DNA from: an uncultured Altererythrobacter sp.
Lineage (GTDB): Bacteria > Pseudomonadota > Alphaproteobacteria > Sphingomonadales > Sphingomonadaceae
Direction of reading: 5' to 3'
NCBI GenBank assembly: GCA_946885545.1
Contig: CAMPGP010000025.1
Coordinates: 1-14,863, forward strand
Length of the DNA: 14,863 nt
Part shown: in pieces, positions 1-7,564 of the stretch
Numbering within the stretch: position 1 is the stretch's first letter
Layout: every line of letters starts with the position of its first letter
Position numbers and translations under genes: made by a program
Notes under the pieces: generated by a model
The model's input: the letters and a program-made list of their open reading frames with translations, nothing else
The model's database searches: none
What the model was told of the DNA's origin: nothing

Positions 1-339
1 AGCGGGCTCGATGCGGCTCGCGAGCTTCTCGCGCGCCGCCCCCGCCCGACCGCGATCGTCGCTAGCAGCGACCAGATGACGCTCGCTTCGCTCGAAGCGG
101 CCAATCGGGCCGGGCTAGCGGTGCCGCGCGACCTTTCGCTGATCAGCTTCGACAACACCCCCATCGTGCGCTTCACCCAGCCACCGCTGACCGCGGTCGA
201 CCAGCCGATCGCCGCAACCGCTTCGCGCGCGGCCGAACTGCTGATCGAGGCCGTGAAGAATGGCATCTGCCAACGCGAGGTCGTCAGCGTGTCGGGCGAT
301 CTCATCGAACGGAGTTCCACTGCGCCGCCGCCTACCTGA
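1..339 (+). CDS. LacI-family transcriptional regulator, C-terminal part (truncated by window edge)
   Basis: The reading frame is open from base 1 and gives 112 residues of the ligand-binding half of a LacI/GalR-type repressor. Family hallmarks are visible in order: the TAIVASSDQMTLASLEAANR segment (the usual 'A-x-x-x-D-x-x-A' strand and helix), AGLAVPRDLSLISFDNTPI (the GxxVPxDLSxxxFD signature), and QPPLTAVDQPI, the conserved PPLT-V-QP strand near the C-terminus. The DNA-binding helix-turn-helix lies outside the window. LacI proteins release an operator when a sugar binds. The next gene, 44 bases downstream on the same strand, is an exported beta-glucanase, so an oligosaccharide from beta-glucan is a reasonable but unproven effector. 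The gap to that gene shows no clear dyad operator, so the two may be co-transcribed or the operator may lie further upstream. Confidence 0.9.
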   Translation, partial: SGLDAARELLARRPRPTAIVASSDQMTLASLEAANRAGLAVPRDLSLISFDNTPIVRFTQPPLTAVDQPIAATASRAAELLIEAVKNGICQREVVSVSGDLIERSSTAPPPT

Positions 340-383
340 GCGAGCGCGCCATCACGATAGCGATAGAAACGAGAGGAATTGCA

Positions 384-3300
384 ATGGATTGGCGTACCGG
401 GATCGCGGCCATCGGCCTCATGGCAAGTGGTTGCGCGGGTGCGATGGCGCAGGATGGGCCATCGACCGCAGCCGCCAGTGCGATCGCCGATCCGGCCAAC
501 TGGCCCACCGCATCCTCTCCCGATGCTCTGAGCGACGCCGATACCGAAGCGCGCATCGACAGACTGATCGCGCAGATGTCGCTCGAACAGAAGGTCGGGC
601 AGCTGATCCAGGCGGACATCAGCGCGATCCAGCCCGGCGACCTCGCCCGATACCCGCTCGGCTCGATCCTCGCGGGCGGTAACAGCGGACCCTACGGCAA
701 CGAGCGTGCGACCGCGGCCGACTGGAACAGGCTCGTGCGCGAATTCCGTGCTGCCTCGCTCGCCAACCAGGCGAACGGCGTTGCGATCCCGATCATCTTC
801 GGGGTCGATGCGGTCCACGGCCACAACAACATCCCCAACGCCACCGTCTTTCCGCACAACATCGGCCTCGGGGCCGCGAACGATCCCGACCTGATCCGCC
901 GGATCGGCGCGGCGACGGCGAAGGAAATCTCGGCCAGCGGAATCGAATGGACTTTCGCGCCGACACTCGCGGTGCCGCAGGATCCGCGCTGGGGCCGCAC
1001 CTATGAAGGCTATTCGTCCGATCCGTCGATCGTCGCGGCCTATGCCGGCGCGATGGTGGAAGGGCTGCAGGGCGATCTCGTCGCCGGCGAGCCGCTCGCG
1101 GCGGGCAAGGTCGCTGCCACAGCCAAGCACTTCCTCGCCGACGGCGGCACGCACAACGGCGTCGACCAGGGCGATGCGCGCATATCCGAAGGCGAACTGG
1201 TGCGGGTGCACGCCGCGGGCTACCCCGTCGCGATCGACGCGGGCGCGCTCACCGTCATGGCCAGCTTCTCGAGCTGGAACGGGGTCAAGCACCACGGCAA
1301 TCGCTCGTTGCTCACCGATGCGCTCAAGGACCGGATGGGCTTCGACGGCTTCGTGGTCGGCGACTGGAACGGCCACGGACAGGTCGCGGACTGCACCGTC
1401 ACCTCATGCCCCGCCTCGATCAATGCCGGGCTCGACATGTTCATGGCGCCCGACAGCTGGAAGGATCTCTACGCCAACACGCTCGCCCAGGCGCGCGACG
1501 GAACGATCCCTCTGACCCGAGTCGAGGACGCGGTGCGCCGCATCCTGCGGGTGAAGGCCAAGCTCGGCCTGCTCGACGATCCGATGCGCGAGCGCGCGGA
1601 CTATGCCGCGATCGGGTCGGCCGAACATCTGGCGATCGCGCGCGAGGCGGTGGCGAAGTCGCTCGTTCTACTCAAGAACGACGATTCCGTGCTCCCGATC
1701 CGGCCTGGCGCGAAAGTGCTGATCGCGGGGCCGGGCGCGGACGACATGGCGATGCAGAACGGCGGCTGGACGGTCAGCTGGCAGGGCACCGACGTGACGA
1801 AGGGCGACTTTACCAACGGCCAGACGGTGTGGCAGGCGCTCGACGCAGCCGTGCGCGAAGCGGGCGGTAGCGCCACGCTCTCGGCCGACGGCACCTTCGC
1901 GAGCAAGCCCGACGTCGCGGTCGTCGTGTTCGGCGAGACGCCATATGCCGAGTTCCAGGGGGACGTGCCCACGCTCGACTACCAGCCGATGGGCGCGGAA
2001 GACCTCGCGCTGCTGCGCAGGTTCCAGGAGCAGGGCATCCCGGTGGTCTCGGTGTTCATCTCGGGCCGTCCGATGTTCACCAGCCCGGAGATCAACGCAT
2101 CGGACGCCTTCGTCGCCGCCTGGTTGCCGGGCACGCAGGGCAGCGGCGTCGCCGACGTGCTGGTAGCGCAGCGCTCGGGCGAGCCGGCGCGAGATTTCAC
2201 CGGCAAACTGCCCTTCGCCTGGCCCGCCGACGCACGCTCGCCCGTCACCGAGCCGCTGTTCGAGCGGGGTTACGGGCTGACTTACGCAGCTGCACGCGAG
2301 GTGCCGCAGCTGCCGGAAGACCTCGGCGTCGATCTCGAGGAAGCACTCAACCTCGACACCTTCTTCGCCGACGGGCGCGTGCCCGATCCGTGGGTGCTGT
2401 CGCTCTCCGACGCGGGCGGGAAGCGGCCCGCGGGCACCGGCGCGGCGACCAGCCCTGCCGGGATGCTCTCGGTCCGCTCGGTCGACGTGACCGCGCAGGA
2501 AGACGGCAAGGCCTTCGTCTGGACCGGCTCCGGCCAGGTCATGATCGAAGGCCCCCCGGCCGATCTCGGCGCGGCCTACGAAGCGGGGCAGTCGCTGCGC
2601 GTCGACATGCGGGTGAACGATCCCGGCAACGGCAAAGCCCGGCTCGCGCTCCACGGCGGCTCCGTGCCTCTCGGACCGTGGCTGGCGGACGCGCCGCGCG
2701 GCGAACTCGCGACCCTGCGGGTTCCGCTGCGCTGCTTGGCCGCGAGCGCGACCGAGCTCGAGCGTGTCGGTACCGCGCTGCGTATCGACGGCGACGCGGG
2801 CCTAAGGCTGACGCTGCTCGACGCACGGTTGGAAGACGGGGCGGGCGACGCCGCATGCCCCGGCGCCTCGGTCGATGCAGTGCCCGATGCGGCGCCGGGC
2901 ACGCTGATTTTCTCCGACGATTTCAACTCCGGAACGCTCGATCGAGCCAAGTGGAACGTCGAGGGGCCGACCTTCTGGGTCAACAACGAGCAGCAGGCCT
3001 ACGTCGACTCGCCCGAGACGATCCACTTCCTTCCCGCGGGCGCCGTGCCCGGCGCGGAGGACGGCGTGCTTGTGCTCCAGCCGCGCTTCAGCGAAGGGTT
3101 CGAAACCCCGACCGGGCGCGAGGCCGACTTCGTGTCCGGCCGGATCAACACCAAGGGCAAGTTCGACTTCACTCACGGCCGAGCCGCCGCGCGCATCCGC
3201 ATGCCCGATGCCGAGGGCGTCTGGCCCGCCTTCTGGCTGCTCGGCAATGGCGACTGGCCCGCGACGGGCGAGATCGACATCCTCGAATACGTCGGCGAGA

Positions 3301-3683
3301 AGGACTGGGTCGGCGTCGCGCTTCACGGCCCCGGCTATTCGGGCGAGACCCCGCTGGTGAACAAGTACTTTTTCGAGGACGGGGTCGATGTCACCCAATG
3401 GCACGAATACGCGGTCGAGTGGACCGACCGGCAGATCCTGTTCCAGGTCGACGGGCGTACGATATACCGCGTCACCCGGCCGATGGTCGAGATCTACGGC
3501 GAATGGGTGTTCGACACCCCCAAGTACGTGATCGTGAACTTCGCGCTCGGCGGCGCCTACCCGTTCAAGACCAACGGCATCGAGGAACCGTACAACGGTC
3601 TCCCCGCCGATACGGTCGAGCGGATCAAGGCCGGGGAGATCCGTATGGAAGTCGACTGGGTCCGCGTCCATGCCGCCGAATAG
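384..3683 (+). CDS. Exported bifunctional beta-glucanase: GH3 exo-glucosidase + ExoP-type C domain + GH16 endo-glucanase
   Basis: A 1099-residue protein with an N-terminal export signal. C17 in ASGC is a possible but atypical lipobox, and AMA before Q23 is a possible signal peptidase I site. Residues about 50-650 are a GH3 beta-glucosidase/exo-glucanase of the ExoP/barley ExoI type. Visible motifs are AKHFLADGGT (K248, H249), the nucleophile motif GFVVGDWNG (D327) and GETPYAE (517-523), the region where the acid/base lies in this subgroup. Residues about 690-820 resemble the beta-sandwich C domain of ExoP-like enzymes. Residues about 839-1096 are a complete GH16 domain with catalytic GEIDILE (E963 nucleophile, D965, E968 acid/base). 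By family knowledge GH3 trims glucose from chain ends and GH16 cuts internal beta-1,3 or 1,3/1,4 bonds, so one polypeptide could do both. The start is supported by GAGAGGA about 7 bases upstream. Substrate (laminarin or mixed-linkage glucan) is inferred. It is convergent with the Nudix gene, 15 bases away. Confidence 0.95.
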   Translation: MDWRTGIAAIGLMASGCAGAMAQDGPSTAAASAIADPANWPTASSPDALSDADTEARIDRLIAQMSLEQKVGQLIQADISAIQPGDLARYPLGSILAGGNSGPYGNERATAADWNRLVREFRAASLANQANGVAIPIIFGVDAVHGHNNIPNATVFPHNIGLGAANDPDLIRRIGAATAKEISASGIEWTFAPTLAVPQDPRWGRTYEGYSSDPSIVAAYAGAMVEGLQGDLVAGEPLAAGKVAATAKHFLADGGTHNGVDQGDARISEGELVRVHAAGYPVAIDAGALTVMASFSSWNGVKHHGNRSLLTDALKDRMGFDGFVVGDWNGHGQVADCTVTSCPASINAGLDMFMAPDSWKDLYANTLAQARDGTIPLTRVEDAVRRILRVKAKLGLLDDPMRERADYAAIGSAEHLAIAREAVAKSLVLLKNDDSVLPIRPGAKVLIAGPGADDMAMQNGGWTVSWQGTDVTKGDFTNGQTVWQALDAAVREAGGSATLSADGTFASKPDVAVVVFGETPYAEFQGDVPTLDYQPMGAEDLALLRRFQEQGIPVVSVFISGRPMFTSPEINASDAFVAAWLPGTQGSGVADVLVAQRSGEPARDFTGKLPFAWPADARSPVTEPLFERGYGLTYAAAREVPQLPEDLGVDLEEALNLDTFFADGRVPDPWVLSLSDAGGKRPAGTGAATSPAGMLSVRSVDVTAQEDGKAFVWTGSGQVMIEGPPADLGAAYEAGQSLRVDMRVNDPGNGKARLALHGGSVPLGPWLADAPRGELATLRVPLRCLAASATELERVGTALRIDGDAGLRLTLLDARLEDGAGDAACPGASVDAVPDAAPGTLIFSDDFNSGTLDRAKWNVEGPTFWVNNEQQAYVDSPETIHFLPAGAVPGAEDGVLVLQPRFSEGFETPTGREADFVSGRINTKGKFDFTHGRAAARIRMPDAEGVWPAFWLLGNGDWPATGEIDILEYVGEKDWVGVALHGPGYSGETPLVNKYFFEDGVDVTQWHEYAVEWTDRQILFQVDGRTIYRVTRPMVEIYGEWVFDTPKYVIVNFALGGAYPFKTNGIEEPYNGLPADTVERIKAGEIRMEVDWVRVHAAE

Positions 3684-3698
3684 GCCTGACGTGCCAGG

Positions 3699-4484
3699 TC
3701 ACCCGCGATTCAGCCCCTCGAGGCGTTCCGAGGTTATGGGGTAGCCGGCATCGTCGGGGATGCAGATCCAGCCTTCGCCGCCCCGGTCCTCGAAGAACGG
3801 GGTGATGGTGCGGGGCGGGTGGGCTACGCAGTCTTCCAACGCGGCGCCGAAATCGGCGAACTGGGCGAGGCGCTCGAGATTGCGGCGGGTCGGGAAGATG
3901 ACCGACAGATCGCCGCGGTCAGCGGCATCGAGCGCGGCCTGAGCCGTGGTCCAGAACAGGCGGGTATTCTCGGTTTCGTCCACCGTCACGTCGACAGCGC
4001 CGGTGCCGAGGTCCGCCAGATAGAATCGGGTATCGAATACCCGCGGCAGGCGTTCGTTCTTGGGATACCAGCGCGCGAAGGGCACGATCGCATCGAGATC
4101 GAGCGACCAGTCCATGGCCGCAAGCACGGGTGCCAGCGCATCGCTCTCTAGCAGCATGGACCGCGCAGCGCGGGCACGGTCGGCGTCTATCGCGCCCTTG
4201 AGACCCACTGCCAGGCCGGTTTCCTCAAGCGTTTCGCGGATAGCGGCGATCCGGTGCGCGGCTTCGTCCGTATCGGCGAGCCCGCCGTGCACCGCGGCGA
4301 AATCCCTGTCGGCCTGGTCGACCCTGCCCCCTGGAAAAACTGCCGCCCCGCCAGCGAAACGCATCGTGCGGGCCCGCGTCACCATCAGCAGTTCGGGCGG
4401 GCCGCCCTGTGCGGCATGCCGGAAGATCACAATGGTCGCTGCCGGGATACCGGGTGCTGGAGCGTTGTTCATCGCACCCGACAT
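3699..4484 (-). CDS. Nudix hydrolase (NUDT19-like, with insertion in the Nudix box)
   Basis: 261 residues from the chosen ATG at 4484. The Nudix fold is shown by the strand PAATIVIFRH, then MRFAGGAAVFPGGRV (GGRV at 52-55) and the helix AAIRETLEETGL (R83, E84, E87, E88), the metal-binding part of the Nudix box. The spacing between GGR and RETLEE is about 20 residues longer than in the minimal GX5EX7REUXEEXGU box, as in the NUDT19/CoA-pyrophosphatase-like group common in alphaproteobacteria. Such enzymes hydrolyse a nucleoside diphosphate linked to another moiety, and the substrate cannot be read from sequence. Start choice is uncertain: an in-frame ATG exists at 4541 (19 residues longer) and another at 4472, and none has a good Shine-Dalgarno. 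The first residues after 4541 look unlike a protein N-terminus, so 4484 or 4472 is favoured. The gene is monocistronic and convergent with the glucanase. Confidence 0.88.
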   Translation of the reverse strand: MSGAMNNAPAPGIPAATIVIFRHAAQGGPPELLMVTRARTMRFAGGAAVFPGGRVDQADRDFAAVHGGLADTDEAAHRIAAIRETLEETGLAVGLKGAIDADRARAARSMLLESDALAPVLAAMDWSLDLDAIVPFARWYPKNERLPRVFDTRFYLADLGTGAVDVTVDETENTRLFWTTAQAALDAADRGDLSVIFPTRRNLERLAQFADFGAALEDCVAHPPRTITPFFEDRGGEGWICIPDDAGYPITSERLEGLNRG

Positions 4485-4650
4485 TGCAGCGCCCGTGTGC
4501 CGATGCCAAGCGCCTTTCGAGTGTCGGAATCTCTGACACATTCGCGAAATGTTAACCCGTATTCACCATCGTGAACCGCATCGAACCTTGCGTCGCGCGA
4601 ATTGGCACGCGCAGTGCATCACGTTCGTCACCCCGAATGGTCTTCGAAAA

Positions 4651-4690
4651 GGGGCGGCGCCTACCCCCAGTCTCCTGGCGCCGCCTCCCC
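4651..4690. repeat. GC-rich inverted repeat (stem-loop) beside the terminator
   Basis: GGCGGCGCC at 4653-4661 pairs with GGCGCCGCC at 4677-4685 (9 bp, loop of 15 bases). After a one-base bulge (T4686) the flanking GG and CC extend it. It lies 9 bases from the terminator hairpin at 4700-4733. It has no T-run, so it could be a second weak terminator, an mRNA 3'-end stabiliser or a scattered palindromic element. Confidence 0.5.
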
Positions 4691-4699
4691 GAAAACGAC

Positions 4700-4733
4700 A
4701 AAGGCCCGCTCCGAAATCTCGGAGCGGGCCTTT
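4700..4733 (-). terminator. Strong intrinsic terminator after grxD (near-symmetric, possibly bidirectional)
   Basis: A perfect 15-bp stem, AAAGGCCCGCTCCGA (4700-4714) and its complement at 4719-4733, closes a 4-base AATC loop. On the minus strand the stem starts 24 bases past the grxD stop and is followed by CCTTTGTCGTTTTC, a T-rich tail. On the plus strand it is followed by TTTGCTTTTCC. It therefore ends the zeta-bolA-grxD transcript and could also stop rightward read-through. Confidence 0.9.
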
Positions 4734-4757
4734 GCTTTTCCGTGTTCGGCGCTGGGA

Positions 4758-5084
4758 TCAGGCCTTGGCGACCGCTTTCTCGTCGAGCATCTGCTGCAGC
4801 TCGCCCGCCTCGAACATCTCCATCATGATGTCGCTGCCACCCACGAACTCGCCCTTGACGTAGAGCTGCGGGATTGTCGGCCAGTCGGAAAACGCCTTGA
4901 TCCCCTGGCGGATTTCCATGTCCTGCAACACGTCGACGCCTTCGTAGGCGACGCCGCAGTGATCGAGGATGGAGATCGCGCGGCTCGAAAAGCCGCACTG
5001 CGGGAACAGCGGCGTGCCCTTCATGAACAGGACGACGTCGGATTTGCCGACGATGTCGGAGATGCGCTGGTTGATATCGGCCAT
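4758..5084 (-). CDS. grxD: Monothiol glutaredoxin, Grx4 family
   Basis: 108 residues from the ATG at 5084 (MADINQ...). The KGTPLFPQCGFS segment carries the CGFS active site (residues 30-33) typical of monothiol glutaredoxins. WPTIPQLYVKGEFVGGSDI is the cis-proline and glutathione-binding region. Family knowledge: Grx4 binds a [2Fe-2S] cluster with glutathione, passes it to client proteins, and forms a heterodimer with BolA-type proteins. The gene next upstream in the same orientation (35-base gap) is a BolA homologue, which supports the Grx4-BolA pairing. An upstream in-frame GTG (5096) would add four residues, but GTGGAA is well placed as a ribosome binding site for the ATG, so the shorter form is chosen. 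The gene ends just before the strong terminator. Confidence 0.96.
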   Translation of the reverse strand: MADINQRISDIVGKSDVVLFMKGTPLFPQCGFSSRAISILDHCGVAYEGVDVLQDMEIRQGIKAFSDWPTIPQLYVKGEFVGGSDIMMEMFEAGELQQMLDEKAVAKA

Positions 5085-5119
5085 GGGAAATTCCACTCGG
5101 GTATTCGTATCGTTAGGGA

Positions 5120-5353
5120 TCAGGTGGGCACTTCGGTGGTGAGTTGCAAGGCGTGGAGCACGCCGCCCATCTTCCCGCCGAGCGCCTCGTAGACCATCTT
5201 GTGCTGCTGCACCCGGCTCTTGCCCGCGAACTGCGGAGCCGCGACACGCGCCGCCCAGTGATCGTTGTCCCCGGCGAGATCGGTCATCTCGACCTCCGCG
5301 CCGGGCAGGGCGGTCTTGATCATGTCTTCGATTTCGGTTGCGCTCATCGGCAT
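5120..5353 (-). CDS. BolA-family protein (BolA2/IbaG-like)
   Basis: 77 residues. The BolA signature is clear: FAGKSRVQQHKMVYEALGGK followed by GGVLHALQLTT, including the conserved H in the last helix (LHAL), used with a Grx cluster ligand in BolA-Grx dimers. The short length and MSATEIEDMIKTALPGAEVEMTDL start resemble the BolA2/IbaG branch rather than the morphogene BolA. It sits 7 bases after the DUF1476 gene and 35 bases before grxD, all on the minus strand, so the three are probably one transcript. Its likely role is iron-sulfur trafficking or iron sensing with Grx4. Two ATGs two codons apart (5353 and 5347) are possible, and the first has a GAGAG about 11 bases upstream. Confidence 0.93.
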   Translation of the reverse strand: MPMSATEIEDMIKTALPGAEVEMTDLAGDNDHWAARVAAPQFAGKSRVQQHKMVYEALGGKMGGVLHALQLTTEVPT

Positions 5354-5360
5354 CGCGGAA

Positions 5361-5684
5361 TCAGCTCTCGCTCATCAGCTGGCGCTTGGCCTCGACCGAC
5401 TTCTCGTCGAGCTTGGCGCGGATGTCGGCTTCGCTGATGTCGACTTCAGCGGCGGTCAGGTCGCCGAGCAACTTGCGGACCACATCTTCGTCGCCCGCCT
5501 CTTCGAAGTCGGCCTGGACCACCGCCTTCTTGTAGGCATCGGCTTCCTCGGCGGTCAGGCCCATCAGCCCCGCCGCCCATTCGCCAAGCAGGCGATTGCG
5601 CCGCGCGGCGACGCGGAACGCGGTGTCCTCGTCCAGCGCGAACTTGGCTTCTTCCGCGCGCTCGCGATCCTTGAAGTCGGTCAT
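5361..5684 (-). CDS. F1Fo-ATPase inhibitor zeta subunit (DUF1476)
   Basis: 107 residues, entirely helical and strongly charged: MTDFKDRERAEEAKFALDED, then FRVAARRNRLLGEWAAGLMG and a C-terminal KLDEKSVEAKRQL helix. This is the DUF1476 family, found in alphaproteobacteria. In Paracoccus denitrificans it is the zeta subunit, whose N-terminal helix blocks ATP hydrolysis by the F1 motor. The zeta assignment is from family knowledge, and the strength of inhibition in sphingomonads is not visible here. The start is supported by GAGAGGA 4 bases before the ATG. It is the first gene of the zeta-bolA-grxD cluster. No ATP synthase gene is near, which is usual for this subunit. Confidence 0.93.
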   Translation of the reverse strand: MTDFKDRERAEEAKFALDEDTAFRVAARRNRLLGEWAAGLMGLTAEEADAYKKAVVQADFEEAGDEDVVRKLLGDLTAAEVDISEADIRAKLDEKSVEAKRQLMSES

Positions 5685-5756
5685 GCAGTCCTCTCGAAGT
5701 GGATTGGGGCCGAGATAGGCGCAGGCCCCCGCGCGGGCAAGCGCGCAGTGACCGCG

Positions 5757-6755
5757 TCAGTCCATCGTGACGACCAACTTGCCCACGGCCTGCCGGTTCT
5801 CGAGCTTGGCGATCGCCTCGCCGCCGCGTTCGAGTGGGAAGATCTCCGAGATCAGCGGATCGATCTTGCCCGCCGCCATCAGCTCGAACAGCTCGTCGGC
5901 CTGCGCGCGGAACTTCTCCGGCTCGCGCGCGGTGAAGGCGCCCCAGAACACGCCGCAGATGTCGCAGCTCTTCAGCAGCGTCAGGTTGAGCGGCATCTTC
6001 GCGATTCCCGCGGGGAAGCCGACCACGAGGAAGCGGCCTTCCCATGCGATCGAGCGCAGCGCGGGCTCCGAATATTGCCCGCCGACCACGTCGTAGACGA
6101 TGTTCGCACCCTCGGGGCCGCAGGCTTCCTTGAACTTGTTCGCAAGCTCCTTGCTCGCGTCCTTGTCCATCTCGCCTTTGGGATAGATCACGACTTCATC
6201 GGCACCAGCCTTGCGCGCGACTTCGCCCTTTTCCTCGCTGGAAACCGCGGCGATCACCTTCGCGCCGAAAGCCTTGCCGAGCTCGATCGCCGAGAGGCCG
6301 ACGCCGCCCGCCGCACCGAGGATCAGCAGCACGTCGCCTTCCTTGATGTGCCCGCGGTCCTTCAACCCGTGGATCGTGGTGCCGTAAGTCATCATCAGCG
6401 AGGCGGCCTTCTCGAACGGCACGCCCTCGGGCACCTTGAACATGCGGCCCGCGGCGACGCAGACTTTCTCCGCCAGTCCGCCGTTGCCGATGCCCGCGAG
6501 CACGCGGTCGCCGATCTGCCAGCCCTCGACCCCTTCGCCGAGCGCCTCGATCGTGCCCGCGATCTCGCCACCCGGCGCATAGGGGCGCTCGGGCTTGAAC
6601 TGGTAGAGGTCGCGGATCATCAGCGTGTCGGGAAAGTTGATCGCGCAAGCCTTTACGTCGACCAGCACCTGACCCTTGCCCGGCACCGGCACATCGACCT
6701 CGTCCAGCGTCAGCGTGTCAGGCCCGCCCACGGCGTGGGTGCGAAGTGCTTTCAT
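5757..6755 (-). CDS. Zinc-free NADPH:quinone oxidoreductase family protein (MDR superfamily)
   Basis: 332 residues starting [15 protein letters not shown]. The N-terminal GroES-like domain contains [14 protein letters not shown] and [19 protein letters not shown]. The nucleotide-binding fold is at [20 protein letters not shown] (AAGGVG, the NADPH-binding glycine motif of quinone oxidoreductases). The zinc-binding Cys/His residues of alcohol dehydrogenases are not seen. Family members reduce quinones or enones with NADPH, and the true substrate is unknown. The start is chosen because GGGAGAAC is a good ribosome site and because the ATG overlaps the leuD stop as ATGA, a translational coupling. 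In-frame codons upstream to 6878 lie inside leuD and do not look like protein. It is the last gene of the leuC-to-QOR operon. No T-tract terminator is seen in the 72-base gap that follows. Confidence 0.93.
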   Translation of the reverse strand: MKALRTHAVGGPDTLTLDEVDVPVPGKGQVLVDVKACAINFPDTLMIRDLYQFKPERPYAPGGEIAGTIEALGEGVEGWQIGDRVLAGIGNGGLAEKVCVAAGRMFKVPEGVPFEKAASLMMTYGTTIHGLKDRGHIKEGDVLLILGAAGGVGLSAIELGKAFGAKVIAAVSSEEKGEVARKAGADEVVIYPKGEMDKDASKELANKFKEACGPEGANIVYDVVGGQYSEPALRSIAWEGRFLVVGFPAGIAKMPLNLTLLKSCDICGVFWGAFTAREPEKFRAQADELFELMAAGKIDPLISEIFPLERGGEAIAKLENRQAVGKLVVTMD

Positions 6756-7354
6756 GCGGCGTTCTCCCGTGGTGCTGCGAGCCAGGGCATGTCGCGCGCC
6801 TGGCGTGTCTCGTAGTCGGCGATGGCGTCGTCGCGGGCCAGCGTCAGGCCGATCTCGTCGAGCCCTTCCATCAGGCATTGCTTGCGGAACGCGTCGATCT
6901 CGAACGCGAAGCGATCCTGGAACGGGGTGGTGACCGTCTGGCTATCGAGGTCGATCGCCACCGGATCGGTGCACGCGACTTCGAGCAGGCGATCGACTTG
7001 TTCCTGCGGAAGGGCCACGGTGAGGATGCCGTTCTTGAACGCGTTGCCCGCGAAAATGTCGGAAAAGCTCGGTGCGATCACCGCGCGGATGCCGAGGTCG
7101 AGCAGCGCCCAGGCGGCATGCTCCCGGCTCGATCCGCAACCGAAGTTGTCGCCCGCGATCAGAATCGGCGCACCAGCGAAGTCCGGGTCGTCGAACACGT
7201 TGCCCGGCTGCGCGCGCACCGTCTCGAACGCGCCTCGCCCAAGGCCTTCGCGGGTTATCGTCTTGAGCCAGTGCGCGGGGATGATGACGTCGGTGTCGAC
7301 ATTCTTGGCGCCGAACGGGATCGCGCGGCCCTCGATAGTCGATACCGGCTCCAT
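6752..7354 (-). CDS. leuD: 3-isopropylmalate dehydratase small subunit
   Basis: 200 residues, the usual LeuD length. Diagnostic segments are [20 protein letters not shown] near the start, [20 protein letters not shown] (the swivel-domain substrate loop with GCGSSREHA) and [15 protein letters not shown]. LeuD pairs with LeuC to isomerise 2-isopropylmalate to 3-isopropylmalate in leucine synthesis. The ATG at 7354 shares its A with the stop of the preceding small gene (TGATG), and its own stop overlaps the quinone oxidoreductase start (ATGA). LeuC is encoded on the same strand but about 1.1 kb upstream, separated by three unrelated genes. A longer in-frame extension to 7528 lies inside the small upstream gene and is rejected. 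Confidence 0.97.
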   Translation of the reverse strand: MEPVSTIEGRAIPFGAKNVDTDVIIPAHWLKTITREGLGRGAFETVRAQPGNVFDDPDFAGAPILIAGDNFGCGSSREHAAWALLDLGIRAVIAPSFSDIFAGNAFKNGILTVALPQEQVDRLLEVACTDPVAIDLDSQTVTTPFQDRFAFEIDAFRKQCLMEGLDEIGLTLARDDAIADYETRQARDMPWLAAPRENAA

Positions 7355-7524
7355 CAGTCGGTTTCGGGCTTTTCGCCGGAAGGGATCGGGCCGGGCTGCG
7401 CCGGCTTGCTCTTCGCCTTGCGCTTCGAGGCGTACATCAATGCGGCGGCGATCGCGGCGGAGCCAATCGCGGCGCCTGCCACGGCGGCCTTTCCGCCGAG
7501 CGAAGAGGGGAGCTTCTTGGTCAT
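7354..7524 (-). CDS. Small single-pass membrane protein, 56 residues, unknown function
   Basis: Starts [19 protein letters not shown] and contains one hydrophobic helix (about residues 11-30, Ala/Gly/Ile rich: [20 protein letters not shown]), followed by SKRKAKSKP and a proline-rich acidic tail. The positive residues after the helix favour a cytoplasmic C-terminus. No family is recognised. It is believed real because its stop overlaps the leuD start by one base (TGATG), it fills the gap between the glycosylase and leuD exactly, and its composition is that of a membrane peptide. An in-frame TTG at 7560 would lengthen it by 12 residues, and neither start has a clear Shine-Dalgarno. It could be a small stress or envelope protein; nothing in the sequence decides this. 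Confidence 0.7.
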   Translation of the reverse strand: MTKKLPSSLGGKAAVAGAAIGSAAIAAALMYASKRKAKSKPAQPGPIPSGEKPETD

Positions 7525-7564
7525 GCAATGGTCAATGGTAGGCTGGAGGAATCTTGGCAAGGGG

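Noticed and set aside
2390..3805. A 471-codon plus-strand frame overlapping the GH16 part of the glucanase
   Set aside because: It is an Arg-rich shadow in another frame, while the GH16 motifs are intact in the main frame; it is not evidence for a frameshift.
5265..6815. A 516-codon plus-strand open frame opposite zeta and the quinone oxidoreductase
   Set aside because: It lies antisense to conserved genes and has no family motif; its length is an effect of GC-rich third positions.
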